Assembly (NCBI GenBank): GCA_023416995.1
Contig: JAEZGI010000069.1
Coordinates: forward strand, 4,126-68,125
Direction of reading: 5' to 3'
Source: Bacteroidota bacterium
Lineage (GTDB): Bacteria > Bacteroidota > Bacteroidia > Chitinophagales > Chitinophagaceae
Length of the DNA stretch: 64,000 nucleotides
Shown: one piece after another, positions 7,862 through 17,151 of the stretch
Numbering within the stretch: the stretch's first letter is position 1
How the letters are laid out: each line of letters begins with the position of its first letter
Notes under the pieces: generated by a model
The model's database searches: none
What the model saw: the letters and a program-made list of their open reading frames with translations, nothing else
Told to the model about the DNA's origin: nothing
Translations under genes and position numbers: made by a program

Positions 7862-8498
7862 CAGGAAGGTTTCTCTGCAGCTGTTGCTACTGGCTGCCGT
7901 TTTGTTTACAACCATTGTTCCTGGTTGCACCAGCGTTTATAAAGGTTTACAGCCGGGTTCCGGCAATGCAGCCTGCGTGTTTGCTTTAAGGCCCGCATTC
8001 AGTTCCTCACTTTACAACACGCATGTGAACGTAGTTGGCAAACATCTTAGTGGCCTTCTCTTATTTAAATCGATGCCCGACAGCAGTATGCGGATCGTAT
8101 TTTCGAGTGAAATGGGTGCTAAATTTTTTGATTTCGAATACGACGCTTCAGGTAATTTTAAGGTTCATCAAGTGATGGAACAGCTGAATAAAAAAGCGGT
8201 GATCAATACCTTAAAAACGGATTTCAAATTGCTGCTCATGGCAGGTCTGGCGGCCCAGGATGCTGTGATCAAATCCGATGGCACAAATACCTGGTACGGG
8301 TTCCCGGATGGCAAAGACACGTACTACTATATAACAAATAACCAGTGTGACAGCCTCGTGAAGATAGAACTCGCCATGAAACGCAAACCCAAAGTACAGA
8401 TGCTGCTATCGGGTGATCAACACGGCGTTCCTGATACGATTGGAATCTCGCATCGCAACTTTAAATTTGATATTGGATTGAAATACATCCCACGCTGA
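7839..8498 (+). CDS. Unrecognised lipoprotein of the pigment operon
   Basis: 219 residues from the ATG at 7839 (a TTG at 7833 is in frame), starting inside the 3' end of the LolA-like gene. The N-terminus has a basic stretch, a leucine-rich hydrophobic core and a lipobox-like VPGC followed by Thr-Ser, so lipid anchoring is likely. The mature part contains alternating hydrophobic/polar stretches suggestive of beta structure (MRIVFSSEMGAKFFDFEYD, TWYGFPDGKDTYYY). I do not recognise the family. Aryl-polyene clusters of other bacteria often carry a small lipoprotein next to the LolA-like gene. This may be the positional equivalent, possibly the outer-membrane acceptor, but no sequence motif proves it. 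Confidence 0.7.
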   Translation: MPFLHLNSRKVSLQLLLLAAVLFTTIVPGCTSVYKGLQPGSGNAACVFALRPAFSSSLYNTHVNVVGKHLSGLLLFKSMPDSSMRIVFSSEMGAKFFDFEYDASGNFKVHQVMEQLNKKAVINTLKTDFKLLLMAGLAAQDAVIKSDGTNTWYGFPDGKDTYYYITNNQCDSLVKIELAMKRKPKVQMLLSGDQHGVPDTIGISHRNFKFDIGLKYIPR

Positions 8499-8531
8499 TG
8501 ACCTTTATATAAACCGCTAAATCCCCGCACT

Positions 8532-8909
8532 GTGATTTTATTGAATGATTTCTACTTTATCAGGTCAATTGATGTTAATGATACCAATATAAGTGCTGAA
8601 CTGGAATTTAAAGTTGATCATGACATTTTTAAAGGCCATTTCCCTGCGATGCCAGTGGTTCCCGGGGTTTGTATGATGCAGATAGTGCATGAAATCGTGG
8701 AACGCGAAACGGGTTCAGCTAAAAGAGTAAGAGAGGTACAACAAATGAAATTTCTTACCCTCATCAATCCCCAGGTTTCACATAAAGTGAAATTGGCATT
8801 GTCTTATACAATCACCGAACATAATATGGTAAGGGTGACTGCAAGTCTCCTGAACGAAGGTGTTGTCTATTTTAAATTCAAAGGGGATTTTGTTAACGAA
8901 GGTCAATAG
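8532..8909 (+). CDS. FabZ/FabA-like 3-hydroxyacyl-ACP dehydratase
   Basis: 125 residues, starting with GTG at 8532. The hotdog-fold dehydratase signature is clear: HDIFKGHFPAMPVVPGVCMM, with the catalytic His in GHFP and the PVVPG turn. FabZ enzymes are usually 140-150 residues; this is slightly short but complete in its core. It should remove water from 3-hydroxyacyl-ACP to create the conjugated double bonds of a polyene. It is the last gene of the plus-strand operon and faces the minus-strand sialidase-like gene across only 9 bases, with no obvious terminator between them. No ketoreductase is visible in the window part of the cluster. Confidence 0.85.
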   Translation: MILLNDFYFIRSIDVNDTNISAELEFKVDHDIFKGHFPAMPVVPGVCMMQIVHEIVERETGSAKRVREVQQMKFLTLINPQVSHKVKLALSYTITEHNMVRVTASLLNEGVVYFKFKGDFVNEGQ

Positions 8910-8918
8910 CAGCTTAAA

Positions 8919-9950
8919 TCACAATTTCAGCGCGACATACCGGATATTTTTACGGTCGTAAGTATAGGAAATACTTACCGTGCCATCTGCACCCTCAATA
9001 ATGGCCGGATAGCTGAACTCGCCCTGTTCGTGTTTTTCGAGTTGCAAAACATCTTTCCAGTTCATACCATCGTCAGATACTGCTAACCGCAGTTCGTTTC
9101 TTCCATTGAACCATTCTTTCCCTGCAATACCCGGGTTATAAACCAGCAGGTGTTTGCCATTAGATAAAGTAATTGCGTCAATGCCAGAATTTGGGTTTAC
9201 CAATGGGATCTTTGATAAGGGCGACCAGGTTTTACCGTTGTCATATGACCAGGTCTGCACAACAGCATTTTGGCGGCTTCGACTCAGCATCTGTAATTTA
9301 TTTCCCGGATGTATTAAAATGGCTGGCTGGATCACACCAAACGTATCACAGTTAATCTGAATTTTTTTCCAGTTGCGTGAGTCCGCGTCTGAAGTTTCCA
9401 GATGGATGGTCCATAGTTTTTCATCCAGGCTTTCTGTACTCGACGGATGCAATATTATTCCATTGCCTAATTGTACTGGTTTATTTCTTATGGGCCCAAG
9501 CATGCCATGGGGCAGCTTTTCCGGGGAGGACCAGTTTTTTCCATCGTCCTTGCTTGACATCATCATACCCCACCATTCGCGTGGTGAAGGACCTACTTTG
9601 TAATAAAGAAACAATTCGTTGGCCGTGCTGCGGAACAGAACGGGGTTCCAGGTTGGATATCTTAAAGTATCGTTGACGACGCCCTGCGCGACAGCTCGGG
9701 GAGCGGACCATTTGCCACCGGTTAAAACAGCGGTCCAGATGGCTACATCTTTATGGCCTTCGTAGGTGCCTCCGAACCAGGCAGCCATTATTTCACCGTT
9801 TTTTAATTGAACCAGCGTAGATGCATGACAGGAACTAAATGGTGCATCCTTAAAGATAAACCCCTCCTGCAGGACCTTAACCTGGCCATGCAATTTGGTT
9901 TGAATCTGCATAGACAGGAAGAAAAATATTGTATGATACAGTGCTTTCAT
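8919..9950 (-). CDS. Exported sialidase-like beta-propeller (BNR repeats), probably not a sialidase
   Basis: 343 residues with an N-terminal signal-like segment (LYHTIFFFLSMQ). Three Asp-box motifs of the S-x-D-x-G-x-x-W type are visible (SSKDDGKNW, SYDNGKTW, SDDGMNW), which define a six-bladed BNR propeller. The first blade reads CHASTLVQLKNGEIMAAWFG where true GH33 sialidases have the (F/Y)RIP arginine motif, so the classical sialic-acid-binding Arg is missing there. Proteins with this CHAST segment are widely annotated as predicted neuraminidases; the real activity is unclear. It lies 11 bases downstream of the GH3 glycosidase on the same strand and is probably co-transcribed, suggesting a joint glycan-degrading role. 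Confidence 0.75.
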   Translation of the reverse strand: MKALYHTIFFFLSMQIQTKLHGQVKVLQEGFIFKDAPFSSCHASTLVQLKNGEIMAAWFGGTYEGHKDVAIWTAVLTGGKWSAPRAVAQGVVNDTLRYPTWNPVLFRSTANELFLYYKVGPSPREWWGMMMSSKDDGKNWSSPEKLPHGMLGPIRNKPVQLGNGIILHPSSTESLDEKLWTIHLETSDADSRNWKKIQINCDTFGVIQPAILIHPGNKLQMLSRSRQNAVVQTWSYDNGKTWSPLSKIPLVNPNSGIDAITLSNGKHLLVYNPGIAGKEWFNGRNELRLAVSDDGMNWKDVLQLEKHEQGEFSYPAIIEGADGTVSISYTYDRKNIRYVALKL

Positions 9951-9961
9951 TTGGACCCTTT

Positions 9962-12631
9962 TTATTTTACCGTTAGCCGGCCATGTAACCTGATGTGCCG
10001 GGACGAACTGCCAACCATTAACCTGAAGGTGCCAGGCTCTACCATCTTTTCCAATTGCTGATCTAACATAGACAATTGTTCCGGTCCCACTATAAAGCTG
10101 ACAGTTTTCTTTTCACCGGGTTGTAGTGATATTCTTTGGAAGCCCTTCAGTTCCATTACCGGCCTGGTGAGTGATGCGTATTCATCCCTGATGTATAACT
10201 GGCAAACTTCATCTCCGGCAATTTTTCCCGTGTTGGTAACGGTAAAGGACAACCGCGTACTGTCGGCCGGCAGTATATTGTCCTCGCTTAAGCGGAGGTC
10301 AGCGTATTCAAAATTTGTGTAGCTGAGGCCAAAGCCAAAAGGGAACAGGGGTTGCCCGGTAAGATCATAATAATCATCTCCCCGGCCGGTAGGTTTATGA
10401 TTATAAACCAGTGGAACCTGGCCAACCGAAACCGGGAAGGTTACCGGCAGTCTGCCGGCTGGGTTATAATCGCCGAACAACACGTCAGCAACTGCATGAC
10501 CACCTTCTTCGCCCGGGTACCATGCGGCAACGATACCGGGAACTTTATCTATCCAGTTATTCATGGTTATGGCGCTACCGCCAATCAATACAACAGCAAC
10601 GGGTTTACCGGCGGCCGCAACCTCCCGGATTAATTGTTCCTGTTTGCCAGGTAAATCCAGTGAAGCGCGATCCTGGAACTCACCTTCGTGGATACCTGCC
10701 ACAACTATAGCGATATCGGCTTTTGCCGCTGCATTACGTGCACTCAAAATCGATTGCATCGATGTGTCCGGCACATTAAAATCAGAAACGAGTTTGATGG
10801 TTGCATTACTTACAGGTTCGAAAAACTCGATACGAACAGCATAAGGTTTGCCACCAGTAAATGCACGGCTAATCGTGTTTGTATGATAACTTTGTTTTGA
10901 CCAGTTATCGATCACCAGTTTGTTATCGATAAACATTCTGAAGCCATCACTGCCTTCCAGGCCAAGCTTGAATTTTCCGGAACGCGGGAACGTGATATTG
11001 CCCGTCCAACGTACCGAATAATTGTCGGTTGTTAGTCTCTCTGCCGGTGGCATGAAGGTCCATTTGAAGTTCAATTGTTGGTCAACTCTTGTTGTTACCG
11101 GGGTGCCGTTCAAGTATATGTTTTCAAAATATTCTCCTTTAAGGCCCGCTGTCTTCCTGCCATTTTGATCCGTATGTGATAGCAAAGAAGCGGGCACGGC
11201 TTGTGGAACTATTGGCCATATGCCCGGTCCGGGAGCATAAATAACATTCGCAGTATTACCGACCTTCTTTTTTATTGCTTCAAGGATACTCACTTTGTTG
11301 TTCCCTGGTCCGCTATAACCGCCGAGTCTTGCTTCATGTGCATCAACACCTATAACAGCGATCGTCTTGATGTTTTTAGAAACCGGAAGCACCTTGTTTT
11401 GATTTTTTAATAATACGATCGACTCCCGGGCGGCCTTTAATGCAACGTTTTTAGGGGTAATGCCCGTAAGTATCCGGGCAGCTTCTTTTGTGTCGAAGTA
11501 AGGGTTTTCAAAAAGACCGAGCTCAAACTTCGCACGCAATACCCGGGCAACAGCAGAATCGATTATTGCAGCATCGACTGAGCCATCAAGAAAATGTGGG
11601 ATAAATAATTTGTGATGTTCCTGGTTTGTTTGAAAGATAACATCGAGCCCGTTTATAACACTTGAAGCGCCCGAAGCGGGATAATCTTTGGTGGTAAAAT
11701 GTAACACGTTAGCGCCACCGACTGCGCCTGCATCAGAAATAACAAATCCGCGAAAACCCCAATCGGTTCTGAGTTTTTTATTTAGGAGCCAATTGTTTGC
11801 AGATGCGGGCACTCCGTCAATCGAATTATAACTGGTCATTACTGACCTTGCACCACCACGCTTAAAGGCAGCTTCAAAAGGTGGCAGGTGAATCTCTTCG
11901 AGGAAACGTTCGCTGAAATGGATGGGATAACTGTCGCGGCCGCCATCGCCGGTATTTGCCAGGAAATGTTTTGGTGTGGTGATAATGCCTTTGGACTCAA
12001 ACTGGCGTATAAATGCTACACCCATTTCTGCAGACAGAAATGGATCCTCGCCATATGTTTCTTCAACACGTCCCCAGCGAACATCACTGGCTATATTGAT
12101 CACCGGCGATAAGATCTGTCGGATGCCCCTGGCTTTCGCTTCGAGTGCAATAGTATTTGCAACAGCCGACATGGTGCTTGTGTCAAATGTGGCAGCAAGT
12201 GCTATGGCCTGGGGAAACGCGGTACCGCCTTCTCTCACTATACCATGCAATGCTTCATCGAAGGCTATGATCGGAATACCCAATCTGGTTTTTTCAATAA
12301 AAAATCTTTGGGTGTTGTTGATTTTTTCCAACAGTGTTTTTGCGGATTCCGAAGTGTTGTATTTTAATAATTGCGCCGCTGTTCCTTCCGCGGCTGATCC
12401 TGCACTGAACTGAAACCCAAATATTCCGTTTGAGTATTGTGCTTCGTTTGATGAATCCACCTGCCCCGGTATCATAAATAACTGCCAGAATTTTTCTTCG
12501 GGAGTCATTCTTCCCAACAAATCCTTCACCCTGGTTTCAACAGGTAAAGCAGGGTTCTTATAGGGCAATACCTGTGCATTTACCTCTGCACTTACTATCA
12601 AACAAAACAAGATCCAAAATAATTTTCTCAT
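9962..12631 (-). CDS. GH3 beta-glycosidase with inserted PA14 domain
   Basis: 889 residues from the ATG at 12631; a TTG sits directly upstream. Signal peptide (about 1-20), GH3 N-terminal TIM-barrel domain (about 35-370) with the nucleophile Asp near 300 in FVISDAG and the KHF..N substrate-binding segment. Next come a GH3 C-terminal alpha/beta sandwich with a PA14 lectin-like insertion (about 495-620) and the acid/base-region EGEFQDRASLDLP, then a fibronectin III-like tail. This architecture is usual for beta-glucosidases/xylosidases of Bacteroidota that act in the periplasm or on the surface. PA14 typically shapes the subsite for the non-reducing sugar. It heads a two-gene unit with the sialidase-like propeller. 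Substrate linkage is not deducible. Confidence 0.9.
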   Translation of the reverse strand: MRKLFWILFCLIVSAEVNAQVLPYKNPALPVETRVKDLLGRMTPEEKFWQLFMIPGQVDSSNEAQYSNGIFGFQFSAGSAAEGTAAQLLKYNTSESAKTLLEKINNTQRFFIEKTRLGIPIIAFDEALHGIVREGGTAFPQAIALAATFDTSTMSAVANTIALEAKARGIRQILSPVINIASDVRWGRVEETYGEDPFLSAEMGVAFIRQFESKGIITTPKHFLANTGDGGRDSYPIHFSERFLEEIHLPPFEAAFKRGGARSVMTSYNSIDGVPASANNWLLNKKLRTDWGFRGFVISDAGAVGGANVLHFTTKDYPASGASSVINGLDVIFQTNQEHHKLFIPHFLDGSVDAAIIDSAVARVLRAKFELGLFENPYFDTKEAARILTGITPKNVALKAARESIVLLKNQNKVLPVSKNIKTIAVIGVDAHEARLGGYSGPGNNKVSILEAIKKKVGNTANVIYAPGPGIWPIVPQAVPASLLSHTDQNGRKTAGLKGEYFENIYLNGTPVTTRVDQQLNFKWTFMPPAERLTTDNYSVRWTGNITFPRSGKFKLGLEGSDGFRMFIDNKLVIDNWSKQSYHTNTISRAFTGGKPYAVRIEFFEPVSNATIKLVSDFNVPDTSMQSILSARNAAAKADIAIVVAGIHEGEFQDRASLDLPGKQEQLIREVAAAGKPVAVVLIGGSAITMNNWIDKVPGIVAAWYPGEEGGHAVADVLFGDYNPAGRLPVTFPVSVGQVPLVYNHKPTGRGDDYYDLTGQPLFPFGFGLSYTNFEYADLRLSEDNILPADSTRLSFTVTNTGKIAGDEVCQLYIRDEYASLTRPVMELKGFQRISLQPGEKKTVSFIVGPEQLSMLDQQLEKMVEPGTFRLMVGSSSRHIRLHGRLTVK

Positions 12632-12698
12632 CAACTATAATATTATCAGCGCTCAAGTTACAATCTTCCGCCGGCTGTTGTTGCGGTTACAATCGGAA

Positions 12699-12730
12699 AC
12701 AAAAAAAACGACCGGCGTAAACCGGTCGTT
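12699..12730 (-). terminator. Intrinsic terminator of the efflux operon
   Basis: A perfect 9-bp inverted repeat (AACGACCGG at 12707-12715 and CCGGTCGTT at 12722-12730, 6-base loop) lies 24 bases past the stop of the RND permease in the direction of minus-strand transcription. It is followed on that strand by a run of eight T residues (the A run at 12701-12708, partly inside the stem). This is a textbook Rho-independent terminator and separates the efflux operon from the GH3 gene. Confidence 0.85.
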
Positions 12731-12753
12731 GAAAAAGATATTTTTCAGATATA

Positions 12754-15700
12754 TTAATCTGCGTGTAATGTATCCTTGTGTTCTTCAGGATTATAAGATG
12801 CCTGCAGTTCAGCAAGTTTCTTTTTGCCGTATGCAAGTCTTGTAATCAATACAAACAAAACCGGTACTATAAAAATTGCGAAGAACGTGGCTGCAAGCAT
12901 ACCACCGAACACGGTCCATCCAATGGTTTCTCTTGCCACGGCGCCTGCACCTGATGCAAACACCAGCGGCAGGATACCAAGTATAAATGCAAGTGAGGTC
13001 ATTATAATTGGGCGCAAACGAAGCTTAACGGCTTCAATGGTTGCCGCAATCAGTTCCATACCCCAGTCTACCCGCTCTTTGGCAAACTCTACGATGAGGA
13101 TCGCATTTTTTGCAGCAAGACCGATCAACGTGATCAGACCAATCTGTGCATACAGGTTATTATCAAGTCTTGGTATAAGAACCAGCGCCAGGATCGCTCC
13201 AAAAGCTGCAAGCGGAACCGACAAAAGAATCGAGAATGGTACTGACCAGCTTTCATACAATGCCGCCAGCAACAGGAACACGAAAAGTAATGACAATCCA
13301 AAAATGATCATCGTACTGTTTCCCGAGGCAATTTCTTCGCGGCTTAACCCCGAGAAGTCGTAACCATAACCTGCAGGTAAAACCTGGTCGGCAACTTCAC
13401 GTAATGCTTTGATAGCGTCACCACTGCTATAGCCCGGTGCGGCGTTACCATTAAACTCTGCAGATCTGTACAGGTTGTAGTGCGTGATGAGTGCGGCATT
13501 TTCAGTTAACTGGTACGAAACCAATGTGCTTAATGGTATAGATTCTCCTGCGCCGTTTTTAACAAAGAAATTATTAAGATTATCTATGTTCTGGCGATAG
13601 GTTGTATCGGCCTGTGATACTACACGGAAGTTTCGCCCGTACAATGTAAAGTCATTGATATAGGCACTACCCATATAACTTGAGATAGTGTTGTATACAG
13701 AACTTAAGGGAATTCCCAGCTTTTTAGCTTTTTCACGATCTACCGTTACATGATATCCTGGTGTTTTGGCATTGAAGAACGTAAACGCACCGCTGATTTC
13801 AGGTCTCTGATTAATCGCCATCATGTATTTGAAGATCACCTGTTCGAACGATTTGATATCGCTTGAACGCTCACGCTGTTCCACCGTAAAGCTAAATCCA
13901 CCGGTATTACCAAGACCCGGAATTGCCGGAGGCGGAATGATAATGATGTTTGCACCCTTGATCACAGAAAATTCTTTCTGAAGTTTTCCGATCACAGCAA
14001 ACAGTTTTGCCGAATCTGCTTTTCTTTCGCTCCATGGTTGAAGCTGAAGGAAGAAGGTACCACTGTTGGTTTTGAAGCTGAAGTTAATCGCGTTCAGACC
14101 AGAAATAGAAGTATTGTTCCGCACAGCCGGGGCTTTGGTACGGATGATCTCTTCCATTTGATTGAGCACTTCCTGTGTACGAACACTGGATGCACCTTCA
14201 GGAAGACTAACGGAAATAATCAGACGACCTTCGTCTTCGGTTGGAATAAACCCGGTAGATTTTGACCCGAACATCATTCCTGTACCAACATAAATACAAG
14301 CTAGTATTATTATTGCAAGTGGTGCTTTGCGGATAAGATACTTTACACCATTTGAATAGTTGTTTGTCACACGGGCAAACCAGGTATTGAACCTGTAGAA
14401 GAACTTATTCAGACCCCTGGACTCCTTTGTAAGGTTCATCGGTTTCAGTAACAGTGCACAAAGTGCTGGTGTTAAAGTAAGCGCGATGAAAGCTGACAGA
14501 ACTACTGAGATCGCGATGGTAATCGCAAACTGTTGATACAACCTGCCAACGATACCCGGAATAAAGCCCACTGGAACAAACACCGCAGCAAGTATCAGCG
14601 CAATTGCAATTACCGGCGCCGTGATATCCTTCATGGCCCGTTTCGTTGCCTCTTTGGCCGAAAGCTTGTCGTGGTCAATATAATGCTGCACGGCTTCCAC
14701 CACCACAATGGCATCATCAACCACGATACCAATTGCAAGTACAAATCCGAATAGTGTAAGTGTGTTAATTGTAAAGCCCAGCGGTGCAAAGAATATAAAC
14801 GTTCCGATGATTGAAACCGGTATCGCAAGGATAGGGATCAACGTTGCGCGCCAGCTTTGTAAGAAAAGGAATACCACCAGTGTCACAAGCACGAGCGCTT
14901 CTATCAGTGTATGAACTACTTCCTCTATTGATACGTTTACAACCGTAATAGATTCGAACGAAATTTTATAATCAACATCGGGGGGGAACGATTTCTTCAT
15001 TTCCTCAAGTGCCTTTGTGATACCTTCTCCGGTAGTAACTGCATTACTTCCCGGTGTCTGGTAAATCAGCAGGATGTTCGCCGGGTTTCCGTTAACCTTC
15101 ACTGCACGGCCATAACTGAATTGCCCCAGTTCGATGCGTGCAACATCTTTCAGGTACACGATGGTACCATCAGCAGGGTTTGTTTTGATGATGATGTTTT
15201 CAAATTCCTTCGGATTCTCCAGTCGCCCGTTCAGGGTGATGGGAAATTCAAATGCCTGCGATGAGTATTGCGGCGCACCACCTACACTACCGCCTGCAAT
15301 CTGGATGTTTTGTTCACGGATGGCGGCGCTTACGTCTTCGCTTGATAACCCAAGTTGTGACAACTTCTGAGGGTTCAACCACACCCGCATACTGAAATCC
15401 TGGCCAACAGACACCACGTCACCGACACCAGGCACACGAAGTAAGGCGTCGCGGATGTATACGTTTGAATAGTTGTCGAGAAACTTGATATCATGCGACC
15501 CGTTTGGAGAATAGATACCAGCTACCATAAGAATGGTAGGGTTTCTTTTTCTTACGGTAAGGCCTAAACGCTGCACCTGCTCGGGTAATACGGGTTCGGC
15601 AACGCTCACCCGGTTCTGCACATCCAGTGCGGCTATGTCGACATTGGTACCTACCTCGAAGGTCACGCTCATAGACATACGACCATCGCTGGTGCTGCTC

Positions 15701-15942
15701 GATTGCAGAAACGCCATGCCAGGTGTTCCGTTCACCTGTGTTTCAATAGGCGTGGCAACTGTTTGTTCAACAGTTTGCGCATCGGCCCCTGTAAATATCC
15801 CCGACACGTTAATAACAGGGGGTGAGATATCCGGGTACTGGCTCACCGGGAGATTGATGATAGAGATAATACCAATCAATAATATAACTAAGGAGATCAC
15901 GATCGAGGTGACCGGCCGCCTGATAAAAACATCTGAGATCAT
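12754..15942 (-). CDS. RND multidrug efflux permease, AcrB/HAE1 family
   Basis: 1062 residues, standard HAE1 length. The N-terminus MISDVFIRRP leads into the first transmembrane helix. The conserved Asp pair of TM4 is present in GIVVDDAIVVVEA, and the duplicated 12-TM layout with two large periplasmic loops is evident. The sequence continues through SLPEGAS and the second membrane half (LLLAALYESW, LIGLAAKNAILIVEF). It should be the proton-driven inner-membrane pump of a tripartite exporter. It is the last gene of tetR-tolC-acrA-acrB, 22 bases after the adaptor gene, and is followed by a strong terminator. Substrate range is not predictable; the TetR gene implies induction by a ligand. Confidence 0.95.
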   Translation of the reverse strand: MISDVFIRRPVTSIVISLVILLIGIISIINLPVSQYPDISPPVINVSGIFTGADAQTVEQTVATPIETQVNGTPGMAFLQSSSTSDGRMSMSVTFEVGTNVDIAALDVQNRVSVAEPVLPEQVQRLGLTVRKRNPTILMVAGIYSPNGSHDIKFLDNYSNVYIRDALLRVPGVGDVVSVGQDFSMRVWLNPQKLSQLGLSSEDVSAAIREQNIQIAGGSVGGAPQYSSQAFEFPITLNGRLENPKEFENIIIKTNPADGTIVYLKDVARIELGQFSYGRAVKVNGNPANILLIYQTPGSNAVTTGEGITKALEEMKKSFPPDVDYKISFESITVVNVSIEEVVHTLIEALVLVTLVVFLFLQSWRATLIPILAIPVSIIGTFIFFAPLGFTINTLTLFGFVLAIGIVVDDAIVVVEAVQHYIDHDKLSAKEATKRAMKDITAPVIAIALILAAVFVPVGFIPGIVGRLYQQFAITIAISVVLSAFIALTLTPALCALLLKPMNLTKESRGLNKFFYRFNTWFARVTNNYSNGVKYLIRKAPLAIIILACIYVGTGMMFGSKSTGFIPTEDEGRLIISVSLPEGASSVRTQEVLNQMEEIIRTKAPAVRNNTSISGLNAINFSFKTNSGTFFLQLQPWSERKADSAKLFAVIGKLQKEFSVIKGANIIIIPPPAIPGLGNTGGFSFTVEQRERSSDIKSFEQVIFKYMMAINQRPEISGAFTFFNAKTPGYHVTVDREKAKKLGIPLSSVYNTISSYMGSAYINDFTLYGRNFRVVSQADTTYRQNIDNLNNFFVKNGAGESIPLSTLVSYQLTENAALITHYNLYRSAEFNGNAAPGYSSGDAIKALREVADQVLPAGYGYDFSGLSREEIASGNSTMIIFGLSLLFVFLLLAALYESWSVPFSILLSVPLAAFGAILALVLIPRLDNNLYAQIGLITLIGLAAKNAILIVEFAKERVDWGMELIAATIEAVKLRLRPIIMTSLAFILGILPLVFASGAGAVARETIGWTVFGGMLAATFFAIFIVPVLFVLITRLAYGKKKLAELQASYNPEEHKDTLHAD

Positions 15943-15964
15943 TGGTTCGTCTTAAACGTGAGCA

Positions 15965-17134
15965 TTAATTATTCTTTGTGCTGTCTTTTGGTGCTGCAGC
16001 TGGCGCAGTTGCCGGAGCGCCGCCGCCAGGATTAACTACCGCACCCTGGCGTAGATTCTGAACACCTTCACTGACAATTTTATCGCCTTCCTGGAGTCCT
16101 TCGCGGATCACCACTTTTTCGTGGAAGCGGCTTCCAACTTCTACACGACGTTGTGAAACCTTGTTGCTATCGCCGAGCAGGTATACGTAAAACTCACCTA
16201 ACTGGTCAGTAAGCGCTTTTGCTGGTATCGTAAGCATATTTCCTGCATCCTGGTTCAATACATTAACGGTGCAATTCATTCCTGCCCTCAGGCGGTTGCC
16301 CGGGTTGGGAAAACTTAAGCGAACTTTTAAAGTACCTGTGCGCGGATCAACTGCGCGATCGATCGCCGCAATGCTGCCACTGGCATCGTACCTGGTACCA
16401 TCAGGCAGCACCAGTGTGAAAGTAGAATCACTTTTGGCAGGAGGTTGCTGTTGATAACGAATGAAACGCGCTATTTCCTGTTCGCCTGCTGCAATATCAA
16501 CGGCAATAGGATCTGGGGCAGAGATCGTATTGATCAGGGTGTTCCCTGCTGTGACCAACGAACCCAATCTCACGGGGGAGATACCGATTGTTCCATTCAT
16601 AGGAGCTTTGATCACGGAACGTGCAAGATCAGTCGCAGCGTTAGCAAGATTTGCTTCTGCCGCCGCAACCTGTGAAGCAGCAGTTTGCTGATCGGCGATA
16701 GCGTAGTCAACACGCTGCCTCGCGATCGCATCCTGTTCACTGAGTCTTGTGTAACGTTCTACGTCTTTGCTAACCCGTGCAAGGTTTGCTTTGGCAATCT
16801 GTACCTGCGCTTCCAGTTGACGATAAGTGGCCTGGTAGCGGCTGCGGTCAACCTCGTACAGTGGCTGACCCTTCTTAACCGGCTGGCCGTCTTTTACAAA
16901 GATGTTTGTGATATATCCATTTACTTCTGCCCTTAACTCAACCTCTACAAGTGGTACAATGGTACCGGGATAAGTATCCAAACCTCTTACTGCTTCGGCT
17001 TTCACTTCGTGAATGTTTACAGCTACAGGTGGCGGCGCAGCCTGTTGTGTACTGGCGTCTGGTTTGTTTCCGCACGATACAGCAATAGTAGCGGTGGTGA
17101 CAAAAGAGATAAAAACGGCGATCTTGCTATTCAT
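15965..17134 (-). CDS. RND periplasmic adaptor, AcrA/MexA family lipoprotein
   Basis: 389 residues. The N-terminal hydrophobic stretch ends in a lipobox-like AVSC (Cys21) followed by GNK, implying a lipid-anchored periplasmic protein. The order is typical for membrane fusion proteins: barrel-sandwich half (VELRAEVNGYITNIFVKDG), an alpha-helical hairpin around residues 100-165, the second lipoyl half (ARSVIKAPMNGTIG), a beta-barrel, and a membrane-proximal domain ending in VREGLQEGDKIVSEG. The Pro/Ala-rich tail is low complexity. It links the AcrB-like pump to the TolC-like channel encoded on either side. Confidence 0.93.
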   Translation of the reverse strand: MNSKIAVFISFVTTATIAVSCGNKPDASTQQAAPPPVAVNIHEVKAEAVRGLDTYPGTIVPLVEVELRAEVNGYITNIFVKDGQPVKKGQPLYEVDRSRYQATYRQLEAQVQIAKANLARVSKDVERYTRLSEQDAIARQRVDYAIADQQTAASQVAAAEANLANAATDLARSVIKAPMNGTIGISPVRLGSLVTAGNTLINTISAPDPIAVDIAAGEQEIARFIRYQQQPPAKSDSTFTLVLPDGTRYDASGSIAAIDRAVDPRTGTLKVRLSFPNPGNRLRAGMNCTVNVLNQDAGNMLTIPAKALTDQLGEFYVYLLGDSNKVSQRRVEVGSRFHEKVVIREGLQEGDKIVSEGVQNLRQGAVVNPGGGAPATAPAAAPKDSTKNN

Positions 17135-17151
17135 AATGAGAGTGTATTGTA

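Noticed and set aside
8919..9950. Calling the propeller a GH33 sialidase
   Set aside because: The arginine (F/Y)RIP motif is absent, so the classical activity is not supported.
12824..13363. 179-residue open frame on the plus strand
   Set aside because: It is fully antisense to the RND permease, which has strong family motifs; it has no plausible domain or start context.
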